From contig JAVBMM010000085.1 in NCBI GenBank assembly GCA_031552425.1, forward strand, positions 1-47,943: a DNA stretch of 47,943 nucleotides, given 5' to 3'. The translations under genes and the position numbers were made by a program. Below, one piece after another: positions 27,429 to 36,631 of the stretch; positions within the stretch are counted from its first letter, which is position 1, and every line of letters begins with the position of its first letter. The DNA is from JAISFI01 sp031552425. Its GTDB lineage: Bacteria; Bacteroidota; Bacteroidia; Bacteroidales; Azobacteroidaceae. The notes under the pieces are model-generated. The model saw nothing but the letters and a program-made list of their open reading frames with translations. It ran no database searches and had not been told where the DNA came from.

Positions 27429-28688
27429 ATGAATATGTTGTTGATTTGCATATTGCTCAGTTTTCTTTTTTCTGCAATTTTTTATGCTGCGGAAGAAGCT
27501 TTTGAGTCTTTTAGTAAATTGAGATTTGAATTAGATAGAAAACAAAAGAATTTGATTTATTTTATTCTCGGCCGTTTTTATAAACGTCCGGGATTATTTT
27601 TGATGACTCTTCGTTTAGGAAAAATCATCACATTAGTGCTCTTTTTAATGTGCATGATTGAAGTGACAGAAACATCTTTACATTTGTCTCGAGATTCGGA
27701 TATAGGTGTTTTGTTGTTGGAATCTTTGTTCATGTTATTGTTGATCCTATTTGGAATCATGTTTATTCCGCAGTCTATCGGAAAAGCAAATCCTTACTTT
27801 TCTTTAATTATTTTGGCAATACCCTTGTATATCATTTATGTGCTTTTGTTGCCATTTTCTTTGCTTTCCATGTTTATTTTCCGTTTGCTATCATTTGTTT
27901 TTGGCTTGAAAGATGTGCAATTAAATGAGAGAAAAACAGGAAAGGAAGATTTGGATAGTTTTATACAAAGTACTATTGAACAAGCTTCTGAGAATACAGA
28001 ATTGGAAACAGAAGTGAAGATTTTCCAGAACGCATTGGATTTTTCACGTATCCGGTTAAAAGATTGTATGATTCCACGGACGGAAATAGTAGCCTTGGAT
28101 ATTCAGGTTTCAAAACGAGAATTGTTGTCTAAATTTATTGAAACTGGATTGTCCAAAATATTGATATACAGTGAAAATATTGATGATATTACAGGTTATA
28201 TTCATTCAACCGAAATGTTTGCCGGCTCTGATGAATGGAAAGAAAAAATAAAACCGGTTTCAATAGTTCCGGAAACAATGGCAGCAAATAAGCTGATGAA
28301 GGTTTTGATGCAGGAAAAAAGATCTATTGCTGTAGTGGTAGATGAATTTGGAGGAATATCTGGCATTGTTACATTAGAAGATTTGGTAGAAGAGATTTTT
28401 GGAGATTTTGAAGACGAACATGATGTAAATTCGTATGTAGCACAGAAAAAATCTGATACGGAATATATTTTTTCCGGTAGAATGGAAATCGATAAAGTTA
28501 ATGAATTATTTGATTTGGAATTGCCTGAATCAGATAATTATCAGACAGTTGCAGGACTTATATTACATGTTTGTCAAAAGTTTCCACAGCCGAATGAAAT
28601 TATTCATGTTGGAGATTTTTCATTCATTGTCATTAAGAAGACGTCCACCAAAATAGAACTTGTGAGAATGAAAATTGTCAAAAAATAA
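27429..28688 (+). CDS. CNNM/CorC-family protein (hemolysin-like, CBS domains)
   Basis: Membrane protein of 419 residues: CNNM (DUF21) transmembrane domain with three or four segments (about 1-165), an acidic linker, a CBS pair (about 205-325; MIPRTEIVALDI, then VVVDEFGGISGIVTLEDLVEEIFGD, of which the latter is highly characteristic), and a C-terminal CorC/HlyC domain (about 340-419). Relatives include Mg2+/Co2+ efflux proteins and the flavobacterial GldE. Ion specificity cannot be inferred. It begins immediately after the lptC stop codon. Confidence 0.92.
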   Translation: MNMLLICILLSFLFSAIFYAAEEAFESFSKLRFELDRKQKNLIYFILGRFYKRPGLFLMTLRLGKIITLVLFLMCMIEVTETSLHLSRDSDIGVLLLESLFMLLLILFGIMFIPQSIGKANPYFSLIILAIPLYIIYVLLLPFSLLSMFIFRLLSFVFGLKDVQLNERKTGKEDLDSFIQSTIEQASENTELETEVKIFQNALDFSRIRLKDCMIPRTEIVALDIQVSKRELLSKFIETGLSKILIYSENIDDITGYIHSTEMFAGSDEWKEKIKPVSIVPETMAANKLMKVLMQEKRSIAVVVDEFGGISGIVTLEDLVEEIFGDFEDEHDVNSYVAQKKSDTEYIFSGRMEIDKVNELFDLELPESDNYQTVAGLILHVCQKFPQPNEIIHVGDFSFIVIKKTSTKIELVRMKIVKK

Positions 28689-28787
28689 AAAAAGTGGAAA
28701 AGAAATGATGTTTTGTGCGTATTTCTCAGTATCTTCGTGCGCAAAATTTTGAAAAAAATAATAAAAACAATAAAATACTTAAAATAG

Positions 28788-30914
28788 ATGGCAACATTAC
28801 AAAAAATCAGAAACAAAGCCGGATTACTTGTAGGAATAGTGGGTGTGGCGTTGTTTGCATTTGTTATCGGAGATGGTTTGCGTTCAGGATCCACCTTTTT
28901 CAGGCAAACGAAAGAAACTGTTATGGTAGTCGACGGTCAATCGGTTAACATCAATGATTATGTAAAACGTTTAAGTGAATTGACTGATATCTATTCTATG
29001 CAATCTAATGGTACTAATTTGCCGGAAGAAAGACAAGCCCAACTGAGAAATGAAGTTTTTGAAAATTTTGTGCGTGAAATGTTAATTAACGAAGAAGCAG
29101 ACAAAGTAGGCTTTTCCGTAACATCAGATGAAGTATTCGATATGATTCAAGGAGAACATGTCTCTCCGATGATTCAACAAATGACGATGTTCCAAAATGA
29201 ACAGGGGCAATTTGACAGAGCGGCTTTGATGAGGTTCCTTCAAATCATAGAGACGCAAGATTTTTCTAATTTTTCTGAACAAGAACGTATACAAATAGAT
29301 AATAGCAGAAAATATTGGTTGTTCCTGGAAAAAAATCTTCAACAACAAAGAATGGAAGAAAAGTTTTCTAATATTATCTCTAAAATTATAGTAGCTAATC
29401 CTTTAGATGTAAAGGCGGAATTTGAAGATAATCGTGTGAGTGTTGACATAGATTATATTCAAAAGAGTTATGCTTCTATTCCAGATAGTTTGGTGGTTGT
29501 GAGTGATTCTGAAATTAAAAAGTTGTATGATAAACGTAAAGAGTTATATAAACAAGAACCGGCTGTAGAACTTAAATATATCGAAGTAAAAGTAGAACCT
29601 TCTGATGCTGATTATGCTGAAGTTGAAAGAGCTATTGAAAAATTGAAACCGGAAATGCTCTCAGGACAAGATGTTTTTGAGGTGGTTAATGAAAGTTCAG
29701 ATGTGCAATTATATGATGCATATGCTTCTGCTGCATTTTTATCTGCTGATGCAAAAAAATTCGTAGAGGAAGCACAAATAGGAGATGTGAAAGGTCCAGT
29801 GCTAATTGGAAATACTTACCATATTTTCAAATATTTGGGTAAAATGATTGCTCCAGACTCTGTCCATGTAAATGAAATAACTATGCCCATGCTTGCAGAA
29901 AAGGAATTGAAGCATTTAACTGATAGTTTGGTAGGTGTTGTAAAAAACGGAAAGCCATTTGCAGAATTAGCTTCAGAACTTATGGGCGGACGTTCTAACG
30001 GAGATTTAGGATGGTTGACCGATGAAATGGCATTGCGTCGTTTCGATAATGTATTCAGAAATGCCATTTATGATGCAAAAGTAAATGATGTATTTGTTCT
30101 TAAAACTTCACGAGGAACAACTCATATAGTACAAGTTACCGAGAAAACAACTCCTGTTGCTAAATATAAAGTAGCTGATTTGGCTATGGAAGTGAATCCA
30201 AGTAATACTACCACAACCAATGCATTTACAAAATTAAATCAATATGTGCTTAAGAATAATACATTAAGCAAATTTGAATCGGAAGCTTCTTCTGAAGGAT
30301 ACTTATGTCAACGTATTACATTAGATCCGAATGAGCAAATGTTTGCTAATATTCCTTCTACCCGTTCTTTGGTACAATGGGCATTTAAACATAAAAAAGG
30401 AGAAATTTCTGATGTAACTGAATGCGACGGTTATAAATATGTGGTTGCAATGGTTGACAATAAGTTAGAAAAAGGTTATAGACCTGCCAGTTCCGTATCC
30501 GAATATTTAAAACAAGAATTGATCAGAGACAAAAAAGCGGAAAAAATCATTGCTGATATCCAAGCAAAAAATTGTACATCTTTAGAAGCATGTGGAACCA
30601 CATTGGATCTTCCGGTACAATCTGTTAAATTCTTGAATTTCGGAACAAATCGTATCACAGGTATCGGTACGGAACCTGTTTTGAATGCAGTTGCTCCTTT
30701 GTCTGAAGTAAATAAAATGAGTAAACCGGTAAAAGGTAATCTGGGAGTTTATATTTTCAAGGTAACCGACAAACATGAAAGTAATACGGAATTTAACTTG
30801 GAAAGACAAAAACAAATGATGGATTCTCAAAATGCTTATCGTTACATGTATCAATCTGTAAGGGCTTTACGGGATAATGCAAATGTAGAAGATTATAGAA
30901 TCAGGTTTTATTGA
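28788..30914 (+). CDS. PpiD/SurA-like periplasmic peptidyl-prolyl isomerase
   Basis: Membrane-anchored foldase of 708 residues. A single N-terminal membrane helix (residues 12-31) is followed by a SurA-N-type chaperone domain (about 35-190), a PPIC-type parvulin domain (about 345-450, with KPFAELASELMGGRSNGDLGWL), and a long C-terminal region that may hold a second, degenerate rotamase repeat. This matches PpiD-type proteins that assist outer-membrane protein folding at the Sec exit. It is the last gene of the coaX-lptC run, 99 bases after the CorC gene, and is followed by a strong terminator. Confidence 0.9.
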   Translation: MATLQKIRNKAGLLVGIVGVALFAFVIGDGLRSGSTFFRQTKETVMVVDGQSVNINDYVKRLSELTDIYSMQSNGTNLPEERQAQLRNEVFENFVREMLINEEADKVGFSVTSDEVFDMIQGEHVSPMIQQMTMFQNEQGQFDRAALMRFLQIIETQDFSNFSEQERIQIDNSRKYWLFLEKNLQQQRMEEKFSNIISKIIVANPLDVKAEFEDNRVSVDIDYIQKSYASIPDSLVVVSDSEIKKLYDKRKELYKQEPAVELKYIEVKVEPSDADYAEVERAIEKLKPEMLSGQDVFEVVNESSDVQLYDAYASAAFLSADAKKFVEEAQIGDVKGPVLIGNTYHIFKYLGKMIAPDSVHVNEITMPMLAEKELKHLTDSLVGVVKNGKPFAELASELMGGRSNGDLGWLTDEMALRRFDNVFRNAIYDAKVNDVFVLKTSRGTTHIVQVTEKTTPVAKYKVADLAMEVNPSNTTTTNAFTKLNQYVLKNNTLSKFESEASSEGYLCQRITLDPNEQMFANIPSTRSLVQWAFKHKKGEISDVTECDGYKYVVAMVDNKLEKGYRPASSVSEYLKQELIRDKKAEKIIADIQAKNCTSLEACGTTLDLPVQSVKFLNFGTNRITGIGTEPVLNAVAPLSEVNKMSKPVKGNLGVYIFKVTDKHESNTEFNLERQKQMMDSQNAYRYMYQSVRALRDNANVEDYRIRFY

Positions 30915-30933
30915 TCAAAGATAAATATTTAGG

Positions 30934-30980
30934 ATGGGTTGATTACACTTGAAATATTTGTGTGTCAACCCATTTTTGTT
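30934..30980 (+). terminator. Rho-independent terminator after the PpiD-like gene
   Basis: ATGGGTTGA (30934-30942) and TCAACCCAT (30965-30973) form a perfect 9-base stem, with an ACAC/GTGT pairing further in, followed by TTTTGTTTT. It ends the coaX-to-ppiD transcription unit. Confidence 0.88.
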
Positions 30981-31000
30981 TTAAATCTTGAATTTCAAAT

Positions 31001-32014
31001 ATGAAACATCCTCTTCTCGGACAAACATTAGAAGAATTGAAATCCATTGTCATTGCATTGGGAATGCCTTCTTATGTGGCCAAACAAATATCAGATTGGT
31101 TGTACAAAAAGAAGATAAAGTCTGTAGAAGAAATGACTAATCTTTCTGTTGTTAACAGACAGAAACTTTCGGAAATTTATGAAGTCGGATGTATGGCTCC
31201 GGTAGAATCTCAAATGTCTACCGATGGTACTATCAAATATCTTTTTCCTGTATCAAATAATAAATATGTAGAAACGGTTTATATTCCAGAGGAAGATCGC
31301 GCAACCCTTTGCGTTTCATCTCAAATAGGTTGCAAAATGAATTGTTTGTTTTGTATGACAGGCAAACAGGGATTTTCAGGGAATCTTACTCCGGTTGAAA
31401 TATTGAATCAAATACAATCCCTTTCTCAACTGGAAAAGTTGACAAATATCGTTTTTATGGGGATGGGAGAACCTATGGATAATGTTGAAAATCTACTCAA
31501 AGTCTTGGAGATTTTAACTGCCGATTACGGATATGCTTGGAGCCCCAAAAGGATAACGGTTTCCACTATTGGAATAATTCCCGGTTTGAAGTCGTTTTTG
31601 GAAAGAAGCAAATGTCATCTGGCAATTAGCCTGCATTCACCTTTTCATGAAGAACGTTTGAAGTTAATGCCAATTGAAAAGATATATCCTTTAAGTGAGA
31701 TTCTTCAATTAATCAGGGAATATGATTTTTCTCATCAAAGGCGTGTTTCATTTGAATATATCATGTTTAACGGATTGAATGACAAACTTTCTCATGCTCG
31801 TGAATTGGTTAAATTACTTTCCGGTGTTCCTTGCCGAGTAAATTTAATTAAGTATCATGCAATTCCGGCAGTAAATCTGTTGTCTTCAGACGAAAAGAAA
31901 ATGTTAATTTTTAGGGATTTTCTGACTTCTAAAGGAATTATTTGTACAATCAGAACTTCTCGAGGAGAAGATATTCTTGCTGCCTGTGGGATGCTTTCTA
32001 CAAAAAAGAATTGA
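31001..32014 (+). CDS. rlmN: 23S rRNA (adenine-2503-C2)-methyltransferase RlmN
   Basis: Radical SAM methylase that modifies A2503 of 23S rRNA and A37 of some tRNAs. It has 337 residues. The cluster motif is Cys111, Cys115 and Cys118 in IGCKMNCLFCMTG, and the second-site catalytic Cys329 lies in ILAACGML near the C-terminus. GMGEPMDN and the SLHSP segment are characteristic of RlmN/Cfr. The gene stands between a terminator and the pdxA promoter, so it is probably monocistronic. Confidence 0.97.
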   Translation: MKHPLLGQTLEELKSIVIALGMPSYVAKQISDWLYKKKIKSVEEMTNLSVVNRQKLSEIYEVGCMAPVESQMSTDGTIKYLFPVSNNKYVETVYIPEEDRATLCVSSQIGCKMNCLFCMTGKQGFSGNLTPVEILNQIQSLSQLEKLTNIVFMGMGEPMDNVENLLKVLEILTADYGYAWSPKRITVSTIGIIPGLKSFLERSKCHLAISLHSPFHEERLKLMPIEKIYPLSEILQLIREYDFSHQRRVSFEYIMFNGLNDKLSHARELVKLLSGVPCRVNLIKYHAIPAVNLLSSDEKKMLIFRDFLTSKGIICTIRTSRGEDILAACGMLSTKKN

Positions 32015-32076
32015 AATCTTTTACTTTATCAGGAGCTGATTGTATCAATTAAATTTTCTATTTTTTTAGTTATCTG

Positions 32077-32107
32077 TTGTTTCCCTCTGAATAAGATGTT
32101 ACATTTG
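32077..32107 (+). promoter_or_regulatory. Promoter of the pdxA-yicC-gmk-nadD run
   Basis: TTG at 32077-32079 (in TGTTGT) and a full-consensus -7 box TACATTTG at 32100-32107, with 20 bases between. It lies 50 bases before the pdxA start and is one of the best promoter matches in the window. Confidence 0.65.
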
Positions 32108-32157
32108 CATATTGGATATAAGAAACTCATAAGTTTAATATTAGGATAATAATCTGA

Positions 32158-33249
32158 ATGGAAGAATATAAAGTGAAAATAGGAATTACGCATGGAGATA
32201 TCAATGGGATAGGATATGAAGTTATTATAAAAACATTGTCCGATGCCCGGATATTGGAATTATGCACCCCCATTATTTACGGCTCTTCGAAAGTATTGGC
32301 ATACCATCGTAAATTGATGGAATTAGAACCGGTTAATTTATCTATTATCAATCATGCTCAAGACGCCGGATCAAATAGGGTAAGTATCATTAATAGCGTA
32401 GATACCGATGTGAAAGTTGATATATCTCAAGCTACACCGGAAGCGGGAGAAGCTTCTTTTAAAGCATTGGAAGATGCCGTACGTGATTTGAAAGAAGGAC
32501 TTATTGATGTATTACTTACAGCTCCTATCAACAAAAATAATATACAAAGCGAAAATTTTACATTTCCCGGACATACCGAATATTTGGAACAATCTTGCGG
32601 AAACGGACAGAAGGCTTTGATGATTTTATTAAATGATGATCTTCGGGTAGCATTGGTGACAGGCCATGTCCCTCTTGCATCAGTTTCTTCTATGTTAACA
32701 GTTTCTGGTATTGTTGATAAATTGACTTTATTTAATCATACCTTGAAGCAGGATTTTGGAATCGTTCGTCCTCGTATAGCAGTATTATCGTTGAATCCTC
32801 ATGCCGGAGAAGATGGCTTGTTGGGAAAAGAAGAGAATGATATTATTATTCCAGCTATTCAGGAAGCTGATAAACAAGGAGTTTTATGTTTTGGCCCTTT
32901 TGCTGCAGATGGATTTTTCGGTTCAGGAAGTTATTCCAAATATGATGGTATATTGGCTATGTATCACGATCAAGGCTTGATTCCTTTCAAGACTTTGGCT
33001 ATGGAAAATGGAGTTAATTACACCGCTGGATTGCCAGTGATCCGTACTTCTCCCGCACATGGTACTGCATACGATATTGCAGGAAAAAATATAGCTTCGG
33101 AAGAATCTTTCAGAAATGCTTTGTACACTGCAATAGATGTGTACAGGAACAGGCGTTCTTCTCAAGAAGCTCAATCCAATCCGTTAAGGAAACAGTATTT
33201 TGAAAGGGGATCGGATAATGAAAAGCTAGATCTTTCTTCTGATGAATAA
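32158..33249 (+). CDS. pdxA: 4-hydroxythreonine-4-phosphate dehydrogenase
   Basis: NAD-dependent step of the deoxyxylulose-5-phosphate-dependent pyridoxal phosphate pathway. It has 363 residues. The metal-binding histidines correspond to His170 (VTGHVPLA), His215 (NPHAGEDG) and His270 (MYHDQGLIPFK), and substrate-binding His139-Thr140 lies in FPGHTEYLEQ. The N-terminal loop reads THGDINGIG rather than TPGDPAGIG, a form I associate with Bacteroidota. yicC follows after 27 bases. The C-terminal tail is slightly extended and acidic. Confidence 0.95.
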   Translation: MEEYKVKIGITHGDINGIGYEVIIKTLSDARILELCTPIIYGSSKVLAYHRKLMELEPVNLSIINHAQDAGSNRVSIINSVDTDVKVDISQATPEAGEASFKALEDAVRDLKEGLIDVLLTAPINKNNIQSENFTFPGHTEYLEQSCGNGQKALMILLNDDLRVALVTGHVPLASVSSMLTVSGIVDKLTLFNHTLKQDFGIVRPRIAVLSLNPHAGEDGLLGKEENDIIIPAIQEADKQGVLCFGPFAADGFFGSGSYSKYDGILAMYHDQGLIPFKTLAMENGVNYTAGLPVIRTSPAHGTAYDIAGKNIASEESFRNALYTAIDVYRNRRSSQEAQSNPLRKQYFERGSDNEKLDLSSDE

Positions 33250-33276
33250 AATAATTATATAAGGAAAAATATTCCA

Positions 33277-34155
33277 ATGCCTATGATTCAATCTATGACC
33301 GGTTATGGTAAAGCCATTGCTGAATTAAGTGATAAAAAAGTAACTATTGAGATAAAATCTTTGAACAGTAAACAGCTGGATTTGAATACCCGTATCCCTA
33401 TGGTATACAGGGAGAAAGAAATAGAAATCAGAGCAGAATTGTTGCAAAAACTGGAGAGAGGAAAAGTTGATTTGAGCATTTTACTGGAAAATTTGGGAAA
33501 AAATACAACAACTCAAATTAATCAACCGATTTTTGAAAGTTATTTCCTGCAGATAAAAGAAGTTGCTGATAAATTACAGTTGGAATTGCCGTCCGACTGG
33601 TTTTCAGTTTTGCTGCGTTTGCCGGATGTTATAAAGGCAGAAATTTCCGTTTTGGATGAAAATGAATGGAAGCAAGTTTGGGAAGCTCTCTTGAAAGCGA
33701 TAGATTCTTTGATTGATTTCCGTAAGCAGGAAGGGCAAATGCTGAAAATATATTTTGAAAACAAAATTAATAATATACAAGTTTTATTAGAGGAAGTTTC
33801 TCAATATGAAGGAGAACGGATAAAAAGAATCAAAGAAAAGATTATAGAAGCGTTACAAAAAAATGAAATAACTTCTTTTGATAATAATCGTTTTGAGCAA
33901 GAATTGATTTTTTATATTGAGAAATTAGATGTAAACGAAGAAAAATCTCGTTTAAAAAACCACTTGGATTATTTTTTGAGAACCTTGTCTGACGGTAAAG
34001 GTCAAGGTAAAAAATTAGGATTTATAGTACAAGAAATAGGGCGGGAAATCAATACATTGGGTTCTAAATCCAACCATGCTGAAATGCAACAAATTGTAGT
34101 GCAGATGAAAGATGAATTAGAACAAATCAAAGAACAGGTTTTGAATGTTTTATGA
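33277..34155 (+). CDS. YicC family endoribonuclease-like protein
   Basis: Protein of 292 residues with the family N-terminus MIQSMTGYGKA and the C-terminal DUF1732 segment with GKKLGFIVQEIGREINTLGS, ending in a helix of alternating Gln/Glu/Lys. E. coli YicC is an RNase affecting small-RNA turnover; YicC genes commonly sit beside gmk, as here, with an ATGA overlap (34152-34155). The start may equally be the second Met (33283), which removes two residues. Confidence 0.93.
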   Translation: MPMIQSMTGYGKAIAELSDKKVTIEIKSLNSKQLDLNTRIPMVYREKEIEIRAELLQKLERGKVDLSILLENLGKNTTTQINQPIFESYFLQIKEVADKLQLELPSDWFSVLLRLPDVIKAEISVLDENEWKQVWEALLKAIDSLIDFRKQEGQMLKIYFENKINNIQVLLEEVSQYEGERIKRIKEKIIEALQKNEITSFDNNRFEQELIFYIEKLDVNEEKSRLKNHLDYFLRTLSDGKGQGKKLGFIVQEIGREINTLGSKSNHAEMQQIVVQMKDELEQIKEQVLNVL

Positions 34156-34718
34156 AAACAAAACTACTCATATTTTCAGCTCCTTCCGGTACAGGTAAGT
34201 CGACAATTGTAAATTATTTGTTGAAGCAAGATTTACAGCTGAAATTTTCTATATCTGCGACCAGTCGTCTTCCTCGGGGAGAAGAAAGAGATGGTGTGGA
34301 ATATTATTTTTTGTCTTTGGAAGAATTTAAGAGAAAAATTGCCAATGGAGAATTTCTGGAATATGAGGAAGTTTATAAAGATCGTTTTTATGGAACTTTG
34401 AAAGCTGAAGTAGAACGTATCCTTGATTCCGGAAGTCATGTAATATTTGATGTAGATGTAGTAGGTGGATGCAAAATCAAAGAATATTATGGAAATAGGG
34501 CTTTGTCTGTTTTTATACAACCACCATCTATCGATGCACTCAAACAGCGTTTGGAAAAAAGAGGGACAGATACACCGGAAGTTATTCAGGAACGATTAAA
34601 TAAAGCCTCTTATGAACTAACATTTGCTTCCCGGTTTGATCAAATTGTTATCAATGAAGATTTTGACGAAGCGAAAGAAAAAACCTTGACCTTAGTTCGT
34701 AACTTTTTACAAACATGA
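34152..34718 (+). CDS. gmk: Guanylate kinase
   Basis: Phosphorylates GMP to GDP. It has 188 residues, with the P-loop SAPSGTGKST near the N-terminus, the GMP-binding segment TSRLPRGEERDGVEYYFLS and the GEFLEYEEVYKDRFYGT motif. It is coupled by four-base ATGA overlaps to yicC upstream and nadD downstream (34715-34718). Confidence 0.97.
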   Translation: MKTKLLIFSAPSGTGKSTIVNYLLKQDLQLKFSISATSRLPRGEERDGVEYYFLSLEEFKRKIANGEFLEYEEVYKDRFYGTLKAEVERILDSGSHVIFDVDVVGGCKIKEYYGNRALSVFIQPPSIDALKQRLEKRGTDTPEVIQERLNKASYELTFASRFDQIVINEDFDEAKEKTLTLVRNFLQT

Positions 34719-35272
34719 GCGTTGTCGGTATATATCCCGGATCTTTTAATCCTATTCATATCGGACATTTAATTGTAGCCAATTATATGTGTGAATTTGA
34801 AGGATTAGACGAAGTTTGGTTTTTGGTAACTCCTCAAAATCCTTTAAAAGATAATCCTGCCGAATATTCTGCTGATCAACGTTTTCGTTGGGTAAGATCC
34901 GCTATTGAAAAATATCCGAAATTCAAAGTGTCGGATTTTGAATGGCAATTACCTTATCCGCATTATACCGTACAAACCTTACAATCTTTACGTGCGATTT
35001 ATCCGGAGAAAACATTTTCATTGATTATCGGAGCAGATAATTGGTTTGTTTTTAATCAATGGAAAGACTACAAAACCATTTTGAATGAATTTGATGTACT
35101 GGTATATCCCCGTAATGGATATGATTGTACAATTAATGAAGATCTCCCTCGCGTTCGCATCAGTCAAGCTCCTTTGGTAGATATATCTTCCACATTTATC
35201 AGAGAAAATATTCAAATGGGAAAAGACCTTCGTTTTTTCTTACCACCGGAAGTGGCGGATTTTCTTTGCTAA
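34715..35272 (+). CDS. nadD: Nicotinate-nucleotide adenylyltransferase
   Basis: Adenylates nicotinate mononucleotide in NAD synthesis. It has 185 residues. The nucleotidyltransferase motif GSFNPIHIGHLI is at the N-terminus and the C-terminal (S/T)xxxR-type signature reads ISSTFIREN. TPQNPLK is the substrate-loop motif. Tight overlap with gmk places it in the same transcript. A promoter for the next gene overlaps its end. Confidence 0.95.
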   Translation: MSVVGIYPGSFNPIHIGHLIVANYMCEFEGLDEVWFLVTPQNPLKDNPAEYSADQRFRWVRSAIEKYPKFKVSDFEWQLPYPHYTVQTLQSLRAIYPEKTFSLIIGADNWFVFNQWKDYKTILNEFDVLVYPRNGYDCTINEDLPRVRISQAPLVDISSTFIRENIQMGKDLRFFLPPEVADFLC

Positions 35273-35275
35273 TTA

Positions 35276-35306
35276 TTGTTCATCTCGTTTACTAATGTTA
35301 CCTTTG
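35276..35306 (+). promoter_or_regulatory. Probable internal promoter for tsaB and downstream genes
   Basis: A -33-like TTG (35276-35278) and a full-match -7 box TACCTTTG (35299-35306), 20 bases apart, 26 bases before the tsaB ATG. It lies in the 60-base gap between nadD and tsaB and would separate the second half of the long run. Confidence 0.55.
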
Positions 35307-35332
35307 CGGGTATAAAACCAAAGACTTCATTT

Positions 35333-36016
35333 ATGTCTTGTATTATTTGCTTGGAAACATCTACAAAAGTATGTTCTGTGGCACTGTCTGTAAATGAAAA
35401 CATTGTATTTAATAAAGAAGATTATACAGGGCCGTCACATGCGGTGCTGTTAGGAGTTTTTGTTAATGAGGCAGTTTCTTATGCAAGAAAAAATAATTTA
35501 AAGATTGATGCTGTGGCTGTGAGTGCCGGTCCGGGATCGTATACAGGATTACGTATCGGTGTTTCTGAAGCTAAAGGTTTGTGTTATGGTTGGGATGTTC
35601 CGTTAATTGCAATTCCTACTTTGCAGATATTAACTTCACAGGTAATAACTGCCGGATATAAAGCTGATTATTATTGTCCGATGATAGATGCCCGGCGTAT
35701 GGAAGTATATGCTGCCGTTTATGATAATCATTTGAATGAATTAAGGGAAGTGGGCGCTGATATTGTGACATTCGATACATACATGGATTTCTTTTTAAAA
35801 GGAGAAGTGTTGTTTTTCGGAAATGGCAGCGAAAAATGTCATGCAATCATATCTTCTGCGAATGTCGGTTTTGTTCAAAATATTCATCCTACAGCATCAG
35901 GAATGGTTCCGTTGGCATTACAATATTACAAAGAAAAAAAATATGAAGATGTAGCTTATTTTGAACCTTTTTATTTAAAAGAGTTTCAGGCAACTACTCC
36001 AAAAGTGAAAATTTGA
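35333..36016 (+). CDS. tsaB: tRNA threonylcarbamoyladenosine biosynthesis protein TsaB
   Basis: ASKHA-fold partner of TsaD in the t6A37 tRNA modification complex. I chose ATG 35333 (MSCIICLETSTKVCSVAL), giving 227 residues, because the family starts with this strand; the frame is open 57 bases upstream but across a promoter. The motif AVSAGPGSYTGLRIGVSEAKGL (shown in part) is diagnostic for TsaB. The next gene begins 14 bases after its stop. Confidence 0.93.
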   Translation: MSCIICLETSTKVCSVALSVNENIVFNKEDYTGPSHAVLLGVFVNEAVSYARKNNLKIDAVAVSAGPGSYTGLRIGVSEAKGLCYGWDVPLIAIPTLQILTSQVITAGYKADYYCPMIDARRMEVYAAVYDNHLNELREVGADIVTFDTYMDFFLKGEVLFFGNGSEKCHAIISSANVGFVQNIHPTASGMVPLALQYYKEKKYEDVAYFEPFYLKEFQATTPKVKI

Positions 36017-36030
36017 AATTAATCGTTTTT

Positions 36031-36630
36031 ATGAAATACAATACACAAGAAAAAGCATTGATATTGCCGGAATATGGCCGGAATATTCAAAACATGGTGG
36101 ATTATTGTATCACCATTACAGACAGGAATGAACGTAAACGTTGCGCCAATACAATCATAAACATTATGGGGAACATGTTTCCTCATTTGCGGGATGTTAA
36201 TGATTTCAAGCATATTTTATGGGATCATTTGGCTATTATGTCAGATTTTAAGTTAGACATAGATTATCCGTATGAAGTAGTGAAAAAAGAGGACTTATAT
36301 TCCCGTCCTCCGAAATTACCCTACAGTCAAGGTAAAATAACATATCGCCATTATGGTAAAAATCTGGAAGGAATGATTCGCAAAGCTACTGAATATAAAC
36401 CAGGGGAAGAAAAAGACCAATTGATTAAGATGTTGGCTAATCATATGAAGAAATCATTTCTGACATGGAATAAAGAAGTTGTTGATGACAGAAAGATATT
36501 TAAAGATTTGGATGAGCTTTCTCATGGAAGTATTCTTTTGGATGAAAACTCTCATAAATTGACCGAATCTAAGGATATCTTGATGAATAAAAATAAAAAC
36601 TTGTCACGAAAAATGAACAAGAATCAATAA
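36031..36630 (+). CDS. DUF4290 domain protein, function unknown
   Basis: Soluble protein of 199 residues. I start it at ATG 36031 (MKYNTQEKALILPEYGRNIQ); an upstream TTG in frame overlaps tsaB and is less likely. The N-terminal pattern LPEYGRNIQNMV and the RKRCANTIINIMGNMFPHLR and DFKHILWDHLAIMSDF stretches are the hallmarks of DUF4290, which I know only from Bacteroidota. The fold appears mainly helical and the C-terminal 25 residues are Lys/Asn-rich. It lies between tsaB and murA (1 base before murA), so a housekeeping role linked to translation or the cell wall is possible but not shown. Confidence 0.85.
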   Translation: MKYNTQEKALILPEYGRNIQNMVDYCITITDRNERKRCANTIINIMGNMFPHLRDVNDFKHILWDHLAIMSDFKLDIDYPYEVVKKEDLYSRPPKLPYSQGKITYRHYGKNLEGMIRKATEYKPGEEKDQLIKMLANHMKKSFLTWNKEVVDDRKIFKDLDELSHGSILLDENSHKLTESKDILMNKNKNLSRKMNKNQ

Positions 36631-36631
36631 T

